From Alentia gelatinosa (lineage: Eukaryota > Annelida > Polychaeta > Phyllodocida > Polynoidae): a stretch of 64,000 bases of DNA. The translations under genes were made by a program, and so were the position numbers. Positions within the stretch are counted from its first letter, which is position 1. The number at the start of each line of letters is the position of its first letter. The DNA lies in the NCBI GenBank assembly GCA_950022655.1, contig OX465584.1, forward strand, positions 42,948,723 through 43,012,722, written 5' to 3'. The notes under the pieces are model-generated. The model was not told where the DNA came from, made no database searches, and was given only the letters and a program-made list of their open reading frames with translations. Of the stretch, positions 36,931 through 47,240 are shown piece after piece.

Positions 36931-38500
36931 TGAATGACACTGGGAGTATAAGAATAGGTGACCTTTGTAACGTCAAGGCTTACTGCATGGATGTGAGTAA
37001 TTTCATCATGTTTTTAAGAAAATAAAAGGTATCTTTCAAATCAAAATGTGGCAGCATCATAATTCCGATGATTGGTTTGAGTGATTGAAGCTTCATCAAA
37101 TGAAACCATAGTGTTCTAAAATGTTTTATTTGAATCAGGAAGTCAATTGTAAAGCATCTTATGGTGTATTGGAGTGCTGGGTGGGTGCACTGTCTAAAAA
37201 TTTAAACTAATGAAAGATGTAAACCGCATGGATAGCCACAAGTGCATTTACGGTACAAACCGAACTGAGATTTTGAACACCGCCCTACCTCACGAACATA
37301 CTGGCATCAACCTACAGACGAGCTTTTGTTATTTTACCGACACGTCCATCACCAAAGCGCCGCCAACCGGGGCTTTGGCGTCCGGTGTCGCAGTAATTCC
37401 CCCCGAACCACTTCCGGTCTCTGACATGGCGAACAGTAACAGAGCTGCTGATTGGTGGAGAACAATGGTGAGGGGCAGCCTCTAAATAGGTGCCTCCCTC
37501 GACCGGTGGGTGGCGCCACGACACGTCCTACCTATATCACCCACCGCTTGCTATTCAGGGGCAGTCAATTTAGCACTGGCTAATTGGTAGAACCAACTAA
37601 TGAGTACTCGTATCGCCAAGGTGATGAATTCATACGCTCGTGTATTTTCCATATGATGCTACAGTGATTAAGGAAACTCGCTCGGACCTCGCTGAACGAC
37701 CGATATTTGCTAGTCAACCGTTTTCATTCGGCAGAATAAATCTAAATAATGCTCTCAAGTGAAGATACTGTCAAAATGAATTCTTCTAAGTGTGATTATA
37801 TCGTCTTTTGGATACAATAGTTTACCCCTGAATTTTAATGTGACAGAAGAAAATATCTCTCTGCTTGCACTTGATTCGCAGTCAATATGGAAGGAAGAGG
37901 CACATTTTTATGACAACACATACGGTAGCCTTTCACAATCGTTGACGCTATTGAGGGATCCATATATTTCCAAACCTATTAGGGTGTACACGATGGCCCA
38001 ACGCCCATATGAAACATTCTTCAGCCTTCACATTGTCACAGCATTTCCTCATCTGTCTTGCCTCTTTCAACAATCATTACAGGGGCTCATACCAACATCT
38101 CGGACAGTGGCCACTTACTATTTTACAGCTCTAGGCCAGGCATCTTTTTTCGCTAATGGTATTCCCATCCACATTAATTCTAACCTTTGCACTCGGTGTC
38201 GCCATTTAATCTTCTATAATTGTTTCGCTTTACCAAATCACAAAGAGATTTGTTTTATCAATTGTTGGGCTCCAATGAAAAAGTGCAACACAAACCTATC
38301 CAGGACATAGGATCTAAGCTGTTTAATTTATTTCAAGTATATGTAATGATATGTCTCACTTTCTTTCCGGAGTTAAAACAATAACGCGAGCAAACAAACC
38401 ACTGGAGTTTTGTAAATGAATTATTTCCAAAATTCTGTATGATCATAAGACAGTATATCAAAAATACTACCAAATATTCCATTAAACCTTTTTTGTATAG
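36931..38500. other. No gene supported
   Basis: A 172-codon plus-strand frame at 37792-38310 is unusually long for an AT-rich segment. It contains several Cys and aromatic residues but matches no family I know and has no clear splice context. 37330-37560 is GC-richer and includes AACAATGG and CTAATTGGT words. Confidence 0.35.
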
Positions 38501-39060
38501 GTCAATTTGCCCTGGAAAATGCTTCAGGAAAACTTATCAGAAACTAAGAAGAATGTTTTTCCGAACTCAGAAGGAGAGCTGGTGCTGATCCGTCGGTGCA
38601 GTGAGCAGCTCCTGGAGAGAGGCTCACGGACACAACGTCCAGCCCTAAGTGGGCGTAAACCCAGAGGGCGCCACACGGTCGCCTTTGATCACGCCAGGGG
38701 GCGTTGGTGCTGCCTCTGACGCCAGGGGGCGCTGGGAACTGCTTTGCCCGACGGCTCACGGAGCAGCTCTGCAGTCACTCGGCGAAAGGGCTTTGGCTGG
38801 AAAACGGGCGTGAGACCCAGGCAACTAATTGGTCCTCTGTTGGCCGACCCCCAAAACCGCGGAGCACCAACTAATTACGTTTTCCTGGATCCTTCCTGCC
38901 ACGCAGCCGTCAGCGCGCCGGTAAGCCGGCTAACAAGGCCGGCTACTTTACCACGAGCTTAAGTGGACCGGGCGGCCGTGCGCTTTACACCCGCCATCCC
39001 TTCTCTCCCCACTTACGACCACCATCCCTCCCACCCCACCCCTACACACACACTCACAGA
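38500..39060. other. GC/CpG-rich island with CTCF-like cluster
   Basis: GC-rich segment between AT-rich flanks. It contains three CAGRGGGCG motifs (38662-38732), an AACCGCGG word (RUNX-like) near 38858-38865, two CTAATT words, and CTTAAGTGG (NK2-like) near 38959-38967. Open frames lack domains. The word matches are seen; regulatory use is inference. Confidence 0.4.
38662..38732 (+). promoter_or_regulatory. Three closely spaced CTCF-like motifs
   Basis: CAGAGGGCGC (38662-38671), CAGGGGGCGT (38695-38704) and CAGGGGGCGC (38723-38732), all on the plus strand. The last two sit in an exact 13-bp direct repeat, ACGCCAGGGGGCG, at a spacing of 28 bp. Each matches the 3' half of the CTCF core well and the 5' half poorly. 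Confidence 0.4.
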
Positions 39061-40053
39061 TGTCCTTGTCCTTTTTTCTGGGTAAGAAATGCCTCTCTTC
39101 GACCTCTCCAGGGTCCTTCACGATGCTCCCATTCGGTGAATTACTCGGCACTTGGCTGTCCTTGCATTTCTATACGTTCTTATTGCTGTGCTACTCATTG
39201 GGGGACTGCTCATTTGTACGACCCGAACTTGTCTCTACGATGTTCTACACGATGTTCCCTCTGCGGACTGATGGGAAACTCGCCCAGTGTGTTTTATTTG
39301 AGGACCTTTTACTCACTGGCTTTCCCCCCACGTGACGAACTAGTAACACATCATATATTCAACATTAATATTTAAATGAGGGTGGAACTATAAGAAAAAA
39401 CAACTAGAAGGATGGGTTATAAATATGCAGTGTAAGGGTCATTGTCTGTAACTTATTTGCACACGTTCAACTTGCAATTTCTACAACTACCTTCTAGGAT
39501 CAAAGTATATCAATAAATAGTGGGACAATGAGGTGTTTCAGTCTCTAGCGATCGATCATGGTAAGATCAATATGCCTCTAAGACACTGAGACACTGGTCC
39601 CCTGCACGTTTCCCAATGTCCGAGAGTTGGCACGCAGACAGTGAAGGGATAGTTATTGTAGCACTCTATGTCTCTATGACCTTTCCCTTACATGGGCAAC
39701 ATATGTGAACATGTAGCCCATGCTCAATAAAAGCATCTACACAGGTGCACGCTCTTCCATATCTATCGCCTGATCTCTATCCTGAGTACTATTTTCTTAG
39801 TATTCATCGAAGTATCCTTTTTCGCTGCCTATTCAAGCCATTCATGTGACTTTCCTTCGATCTAATGGCATACCTATATATGCCCATTAGTTTGCCCTTT
39901 ATACAAATAATAAATATCTGCTACATTCCGGACACATGCACAAGATGACACTATTTCCCCTATACAGTGGTATGTTCGGACACCCCTCCTCCAATGGCTG
40001 CGTTTTGGAGATTCAAGGAAGAGGAAGTCTTAATGGCGTAACAGTGTGAGATG
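39061..40053. other. No gene recognised
   Basis: Mixed sequence with short overlapping plus-strand frames at 39060-39375 that lack any domain. Confidence 0.45.
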
Positions 40054-40344
40054 TCAGCCTAATGATATTAGGTTGGCAGATGCTCTGTCACCATTATTAT
40101 AGCTGCTGCACACAGAGAAAACCTGAGCTGCAGTATTCAATGTCTTTCTATCTTTTTCTGAGAAATATGCAGCAAGTCCAAAATAACACGGTAGATAAAA
40201 TACATTTTGAATAGGTATGGTGGGTGCGAGATATCGTTTGTATCCATTTATAGAACTGAGCAGAGTGGCGCAGCGCAGTTGGCCACGTGTTTCAGTGTAC
40301 CTGTAGGTAGCAGCACTAAAATTACACCTAATCAAATTACTCAC
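40054..40344 (-). pseudogene. Possible CR1/Jockey-type LINE remnant
   Basis: The 96-codon minus-strand frame contains VFYLPCYFGLAAYFSEKDRK followed by TLNTAAQV. This resembles the segment near the end of CR1-type reverse transcriptases, where an aromatic-rich strand is followed by a DRKRLN-like turn. No catalytic motif is present and neighbouring frames are disrupted. The resemblance is weak and rests on one short segment. Confidence 0.22.
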
Positions 40345-40670
40345 GATGTTGTGGTAAGTGTCAGATACGGCACAGCCCCAGACTTTTCAGTTGGAGGTTC
40401 ACTGTCTATGCAGTTTGAACCTGCCTGTTTTGCCATCATATGCTCCAAATGTAAAACAAAACACACACAAAAACCAACATCAACATAGACAAACAAACCA
40501 ACATCTTCTCCCTGTCACTATATATACACTCAGCAGCATTATTTAAACGTCGTTTATTTTCCATGTTACTGCTTTCACAGCTAAAACGGGACGACGATTA
40601 TCTGCCAATCATGAATGTACTGCAATGCAGTATGTTGACAGAATAACACGTAATTTACCTATGTTAGTCT

Positions 40671-40889
40671 TTACCTGTGAGATGATGCCTCCAGGCATTG
40701 CCGGTCATAGCAGCGCAATCCCAGACAATTCCAGACGCACTGCAGGCGTTCGGAATCGTACCACAGGATAATGCCGTCAGGCGTCCCCAAACGTTCTGCA
40801 TCCAGTTTTTTCCAGCAGTACACAGCATGACACTTCCAGGCATATAGAATGTGTAAATTGTCTTTAGATATGAATCTATTATTGTGATA
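40671..40889 (-). other. Open frame with six clustered cysteines, possible exon
   Basis: A stop-free minus-strand frame of about 72 codons. Its last 53 residues start at the Cys codon 40832-40830 and contain six cysteines, including C-V-W-N-C and C-Y-D-R-Q-C, with several Trp and Tyr. The frame ends just after CACAG|GTAAAG (junction between 40675 and 40674), a good match to a splice donor. A convincing acceptor was not found. The composition suggests an extracellular disulphide-rich module, but I cannot name the family. A second frame on the same strand (40906-40664) is also open, so this may be chance or an old repeat. Confidence 0.25.
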
Positions 40890-40939
40890 TTATAGACTGG
40901 AATCATATTGCCAAAAAGTGCTTAAAAAACTTTCTAGAG

Positions 40940-41380
40940 GCATAATTTATTTTTCATAGGTTTTTGGTTGCCATGGTAACCAAAGTGCCATGACAACCAC
41001 AGAACTAGTGTAAGGTAATGTATCTCAGTGAGACCTTTAATTTGAGCTACTACATGACCATATAAATGAAATAATGAGGATTTTAGAACAGATTCTTTGA
41101 TTTTCTAATAGATATTGGCGGCCATTTTGTTTTTTTGTCAGTTAGAAGGCTAAAAATAGATTTTTCAGCTTGGTAAAATTATTTTTCGAAATCTACACCC
41201 AAAAATTGACCTAAAAGAGTTTCTTACCAAATTTTACTCAAAAATGCCCCTAGAACCCAAAATAGCTGGTTTTGATTCAAGTCTATTAATAAAACCATAT
41301 TCCAAATCATCTTGGAAAGTATAACTTATGCTATAGGGCATATAGCCTATGATTCATGGGCGCCGCCATGACGCCCCCCG
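40940..41380. repeat. Probable dispersed non-coding repeat
   Basis: Contains a near-palindromic GGTTGCCATGGTAACC (40966-40981), an ATTGGCGGCCATTTTG word near 41107-41122 and a run of A/T-rich homopolymers. The GGCCATTTTG word occurs in related context near 15250-15275 (inverted). Such words are frequent in invertebrate dispersed repeats. Boundaries are not defined. Confidence 0.3.
40966..40981. promoter_or_regulatory. X-box-like palindrome (RFX-type)
   Basis: GGTTGCCATGGTAACC matches the two-half-site X-box recognised by RFX factors (GTTGCC and GGTAAC halves). It lies within a probable repeat, so it may simply be repeat sequence. Confidence 0.3.
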
Positions 41381-41442
41381 AGTAGGTGTTCTTCACTATT
41401 GGAGGTGAACAAGTAGGTGTTCTTCACTAAAGGAGGTGGAAA
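41381..41442 (+). repeat. 31-bp tandem duplication
   Basis: Two adjacent copies of a unit beginning AGTAGGTGTTCTTCACTA, period 31 bp, with a few differences near the end of the unit. Confidence 0.85.
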
Positions 41443-44240
41443 AGAAGTGAGTGATAATTGGGAAATGTTACAACTTTAGCCTTGCTCACATATTTATATA
41501 AAGTGTTCCATATGGAAAATATCATGTCTTGGGTTTAGTTATTATGTCATCCTACTTTGGGATGGGTGTAGAGAGTCAAGGGAACCATAGTAAAATATTG
41601 AAAGGCAGTTGAATTTTGTAAGAACAAAGAGCCAGAATAAAGGTTTGTCCCCCGACCACCTGGTGACTGCTTCGTGAACTAACAATGGCTCTGTCCCCTA
41701 TAGATACAGAAAAGGGAGACTCCTAAGGCTACGCGTAACTATTGTGAAATTCTGGGCATAACGGACGATAAAAAAATTGCAAATGTAAATAACATTTACA
41801 GATTTGTTGGATAAAACGTAACTTAGAACTGTGCAGTTTTATAATAATTACGAGCGATACTCAAAGGAAACAAAACTTGAATATGATGATATGAAGAGTT
41901 TTATTTGATTAGAAAGTTGTAGGTGTGTGTGTGTCGGAGGGGGGGGGGGGGGTGTTGGTGCTAGTTTCACAGAATATGCAGATATGAAGCAATCTGTTGT
42001 ATGTATTTTCAATACACGTTCTTACCCATTTGGCATTAGAACGAATCACAAGAGATCAGATTTGACTGATAACTACCAATATTCAAAAATCGCAATGTGG
42101 CGCCAATATACATGAAGGATGTATCTTTGAGCGGTTGAGGTGTTACTTCAGGGACTGCTTGCATTTTAGAGCCCTGTCAAGATTATTGAATCCTTTGGAG
42201 AAAGGGTTAAGAAACAATGAAAAATATATATACGTACGGGTATATGATTCTATCTTGGTATGTCTAGACGTCTATGTGTGCAGGGGATAAAATAACATCT
42301 AGCTTTTTTCTACCCTGCCACAGAGCTCCATACATTCCAACGTCCCCACATCTCACCCTCCATACCAGTACCACACTCTGTCTGGCCTTAGCACCGCACC
42401 CTTCTCTGGAGCTTTCTGTGAACTCACTCTACGACGTTCCCGTCTCGACGTCAAGGAAGTCACGATCGAATTCCGATCGGGGCCGAGCGCGCCTACCGTG
42501 GGCAACAGCGCGGGACATCTGAGGAGATTGCGGCGAATTCCGATCGGCGCGCCGCCTGCTGTGTAAGGTATTGACTTTGAGGACCGTAAGGACGCGCAGT
42601 GTGTGTGTGTTTGTAGGCGTGTGTAGGTGTGTGTGCGGGGATGGTGGTTGGTTAGAGGAGGGGTTAGCCCTATCGCCATAACGTGCACACAAAGACAACA
42701 GACCTCTCCCCATGAACCTTCAGAAGCCAATACTAACCCCATCCACAAGACCCATTCCGGATTATAGATTCTGTCCTCCAAGCCATTCCCCTTCCAATTA
42801 TAGCGAGGTAAAAGTCTACTGTATCGGAAAATCCTATGAAAATGGCAACTTGCATTTGCACCTAATTTAGTTTGCTCGGCGCCAGCCGTTTTTCATGTTT
42901 CTTTTTTTGGCATTGGGATTGTATACTAAGTGTGAATGTTTTTTGTCTTAGATTGCACCACAGCCTTTGAATCTAATGGAGCTTTCGATTTATCACGACA
43001 GTGCTCAATGTAGAGCACTTTGTCAAATTCAATCTGGTGGATGTGACTTGGAAACAGTATAGATAGCATTGCAGTGATTCTATTGTGGATAATGGCCTTG
43101 CAGCACTTACAGAAAAACTTCTTTTAGCGATGTTTCTAAGATTTCAACGACCCTCCAGGTAAATAAAGCAATCAAATACCCAATAGCAATGAAAAGGAAT
43201 TTTTTGTGTCAAAATATTTAGACAAAAGTACTACGGCAAAAAAAGAGTTATAATAAAAAAATGGCGTATGAGAACAGGTCAGCATTTGACCGTAAATAAT
43301 GAAAATATATTTCGATGGGTTATATTCATTTCACAAAAGTAGAACGCGAAGAAATTTACCGCCGGATTCTATATATCCCATTCGGTGGTTTCTCTTCGGA
43401 TTACCTAACCTCGTGTTAAAATTCACACTAATCCTTTTGTGGTAACAAGCAGACGACTTCTGGCGTTTTGGCGGGAAACTTCCGCCGGCGGAAGTGCTGG
43501 TTCCTGCGTTCCTGTGAGAGCGTTTGATCTCGGTCCATTGTCGACCCAATTCCCGGCCTGATTCAATAACGCTGGCGTATCAATGGCCGTCCACACTCGT
43601 TGGCAGTGTGGCGAGCTGACGGTAGTTGAGCCTGATTGTGTCAAGTCAAGTCTCACAAGGCATTTAGACCTCTTTATGGCTTGCGTGCCTGCTTTCTTTG
43701 TGACATGAGCACCACGTAAAAAAGCCACCACTGTGGGTGCTCGCAAAGGCAACCTATATGGAGCGATATTGATGGGTGGGTGCGTGTATACCGGGTAGCA
43801 CTGAGGCGAAATATTGATAATATCTCTTGTCATTTTCCATCATAGTAAATATTGTTGTTACCCTGGATAACCATAGTAAATGGTGTCACATGTACTGTTT
43901 CGTTCGTGAAGTATGAAGTACTGACCTAACGACAAGCAGATGTGATGAATAGATGATATCTGAACCTTGAATTCCTTCATAATAAAAGCTATCCAACAAA
44001 TATTATATCATGTTCTACCATCCAAAATAAAAGCATTGCCGTCGAAAGAATGCTATGAAAGAGGGTTGCAGAGTCGAGGCTATCACTCAATCCATAATAT
44101 TCGGAGTTTTCCTCTGATTTTTACCTGGTGCATTAAGCTGGGGAGAATTATCGTCACGGCCAGAGCATATAAATCTCCAGGGTTTCAGGCTAGTGAATTC
44201 TCGTCATCTTCTAAACATGCTTAATTTGTCACGTTTTGTG
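41443..44240. other. No gene recognised
   Basis: G14 homopolymer at 41939-41952. GC-richer patches with CpG lie at about 42430-42570 and 43450-43620; overlapping frames in both (for example 42781-42353 minus, 43833-43423 minus) have no domain. A GT-rich run occurs at about 42598-42640. Confidence 0.4.
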
Positions 44241-44560
44241 TGCGTCAGACCCAGGCCACCTCCAGCTTATTCGCGGCCGTCTTGTGGCTTTTAACAAAAA
44301 GAGCCGAAGCCACTTTCCTTCAGATCCCGGATCGACGTGGCTACGGCTTCACAGGACCGGGCCGGCGTGCCAGGCTTGGGTCAGATGAATAATTCTGGTG
44401 GCAGCTTGAACGGCCCATCAATACATCGGGGATAATGGTGGTTGTGACAGAAGTGGTGCCAGTGCCCGCCCCACCCGTTGCCTATCGCCACCCTGGAGGG
44501 CGCAGGGTAAAGGTCAACCAGCTTAGTTTGAGTATCTCCAAGCTCCCCCAGGTCTTAGTG
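44241..44560. other. GC-rich island without recognised exon
   Basis: GC-rich with a near-palindrome GCCGAAGCCAC ... GTGGCTACGGC near 44302-44347. No supported coding sequence. Confidence 0.35.
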
Positions 44561-44599
44561 GCCGTTCCAAAGCCCTCTTCCGCGCGTCCACCTCTTTGC

Positions 44600-45340
44600 C
44601 CCTGGCATCCCTGACCTCTGCACCTCACCTACTCTAGTCAGTCTCTTCTTTTTATTCCCACTCTTCCCCTGTATCTCTATTTGCCTCAGTGATTCTTTGT
44701 GACTCCATTTAAGCTTCTGTCTTTCAACTAAGCTGTACTTTTCTCATCTTTAGCTTTATTCTATTATGTAACCGTCTCTTCTGTCCTTCAGATGGCTCTA
44801 TCTAATCGCGTTCCTTTCATTCTGGACCGCCGCCTTACGTTCAATCTCTTTATCCCTTTCATTCGAAAGATTGGGGCCATATTCATACCCCTCCATGGTA
44901 TGACTCTCTACAACATAGAACCAGCACCCCTTAATTTCTCCACTATGACTCATGCTCGCCTTCTGTCTCTTCCAATTCAAACATCTTTATCGTATGGCTT
45001 TGATCTATCATATGACAGATACATACACCACGATCCTCTCTTGCATTCCATTCTTTTCCTCACAGCTTTCTTCTTGTACCTACCTTTGTGACCCACCTGT
45101 TAATTTCATTTCCATCGCCTCTCTTCCTTAATCCTGCTCCCTCGACATATTCCAGAAACACATTTCTTTCCTCACATTTATTTTGCTTTGAACGTCCTGT
45201 TTGGTATAGCTCCTGCTGTTATGTCCTTTATAATCTCCTTCTCTTCCAAGCCCTACATTCCCACACTATATCCTTTTGTTTTACCTGCCTATTCATCTCT
45301 GATATTTTCCCATCACAGCCATGAGCTCCAATTAAAGCTT
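44600..45340 (+). other. Long pyrimidine-rich tract
   Basis: The plus strand is strongly C+T-biased: in the two lines I counted (45061-45180) about a quarter of bases are purines. Open frames here (44792-45451) are consequently long and rich in Leu, Ser, Phe and Pro, and I regard them as by-products of the composition. It is not a simple microsatellite, because no short unit repeats. Confidence 0.55.
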
Positions 45341-45454
45341 GCCCCCCTTTTCGGCCCCATGCCCAAGCAGTGGCGCCCCATGCCGTCCAACAGTGCCCTC
45401 ATCTCCTGGTCCTATCTTCTTCAACGCCTCCACTTCCCAATAGTCTCCTAGGGG

Positions 45455-46020
45455 AATGATGAGAGGCGGGCAGCAGCTGTTACCGGGTCAAGGTCGAGGG
45501 CTTTTCATTGAGGACCGGACGAGCGCGGGCGTCGGACTGATTGTTAGTGGGATGGGTGAGATGGGCAGTTACAATGGCCCCCTCCCACTAAACCAGCAAC
45601 ATCCCCCCACCTACCTCCATATCCATGCTGTTTCCCCTACTCCCAATCGCCAACCCCAACCTTACTCTTTCCAACATCTGCAGTAAAGCCGGGCCGATGG
45701 CGGTGTAGGGCTGGGTGGGGGGCAGCGTATCAGTCGGCACGAGGATTTATCATACAGTTGGCGCGCACTGGCGGCTCTTCCGGCACCAAGGGCGCGCGCG
45801 CAACACCTGTCGGCCGCCCCCCGGACACTTAACCCCGACCGCGTCCCTGCCGCGTCTGCTGTCGTCGAGGCGGCGCCGAGCGCGAGACTGCGGCGTTATT
45901 TACGTAGACGGGGCGACCCCAGACGGGCGACACCGGCGCCCCGTTTATGTATGTACAGGCCCGCCGACGGCACGGCCCCCTACACACCGGATAGGTCATA
46001 TTTTGAGTAATACTGATCCT
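45455..46020. other. CpG-rich island without recognised exon
   Basis: One of the most CpG-dense parts of the window (especially 45740-45990). Frames on both strands are open through it, giving Arg/Pro/Ala-rich products without domains. Confidence 0.4.
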
Positions 46021-46599
46021 GTTGGATCCGCAGAACACGTCTAGAGACCTAGGTATGCTATTTACTGCCCTCCAACTACGGACTTGGTATTCTATTATAC
46101 CAGCTTTTCTCGTTCTCATATATCGATTTTTTATAGTCATATTGGTTTCTCCAGGCTTAATGTATATTTTATATGGCGTTTTATACTAATTAACATTTAA
46201 AGTGATGCTTAATGAACATAGTTTGTGCGGTAGTCAAATATGTGGTCTACCGAGGTTCTACGTTGACTGAATTTGGCGACCTCACATATATATTAAATTG
46301 AATAGTTATATACTCAGATTTTCTTTTTCCCTTGAAATTAGACTGACAAACCTGCCTTCAGATATAGTGGATCGAAATATTCCCATCATTCAACAAATAT
46401 GTGTTATCTTTTTCTGACAGATACAGCATACCACCAACTACATGTACAGCATACAGTCAGAAAGTGGTTATAATCGCTGGTCTGCACTGCGAATGGGCCA
46501 TTCTCAGTATCCACACTATGTATTAGCCATTGCAACAGTTGAAATCCTCTGACCACTCGGTGATTTCTTGTCATAGTATAGTCCCGAGTATTCGCGAAT
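46021..46599. other. No gene recognised
   Basis: AT-rich with nothing supported. Confidence 0.5.
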
Positions 46600-47240
46600 C
46601 GTCAGCGGAAAGACGGCACAAAAGATGGACGACTCTGCAGGGACCAACTCGCCAATGGGACACCTGGGAGCTGCTCGTGAGATTCTTTTTGGACCCACTG
46701 ACCTTGTCGCATTGATGCTTATGATTGAGGACCGAATTAAAGTTGCCAGGCTCCGTTCCTCACCGGGGGATGTGTTCGCATTCACGCGGGCCTTTCAATC
46801 CTCCGCCAATTTCCGGAGTCGCGCGCGACGCTCAATCAAGGCGTACACCTTTTGCGAGTCGCGCGCAGCGTCGTGCATACTTATGGGCACTGGCCAACGC
46901 CTTCCCAGCGTCCACTGCGCGACCGGGGCTGGCAGCATGACCTTTACTCTGTGAAAGGTCAGTACATGTTTGTCGCCCCCTTACACTGGCAAGTACGGGT
47001 GGTCTATCCTTGGCCGTGGAATCTGGTAGGGTTAGAGTATTCACAATGGGGCCACTCTGTCACTGCTCAGATGATGTATGACAGCAGCCCGGCCCACACG
47101 CTGCTGAGAATACGTTCCCTTCTTCTGGTGTGTATTGGTAGCCGGAGATTTGTGATACAAAGATCACCCGGTCGATGTTATTATAGGTCTGATGCAATAC
47201 TTACCGCCGTATATAAAATGGCCAGAACCCTGGCAAGGTA
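46600..47240. other. GC-richer segment with overlapping open frames
   Basis: The plus-strand frame 46625-46954 (109 codons; has a hydrophobic LVALMLMI stretch) overlaps open frames on the other strand and a second plus-strand frame (46852-47241). It reads more protein-like than most, but I recognise no family, and splice sites were not established. Confidence 0.3.

Noticed and set aside
37792..38310. 172-codon plus-strand open frame
   Set aside because: Long for AT-rich DNA, but no domain, no splice or promoter context, and composition similar to non-coding neighbours; not called a gene.
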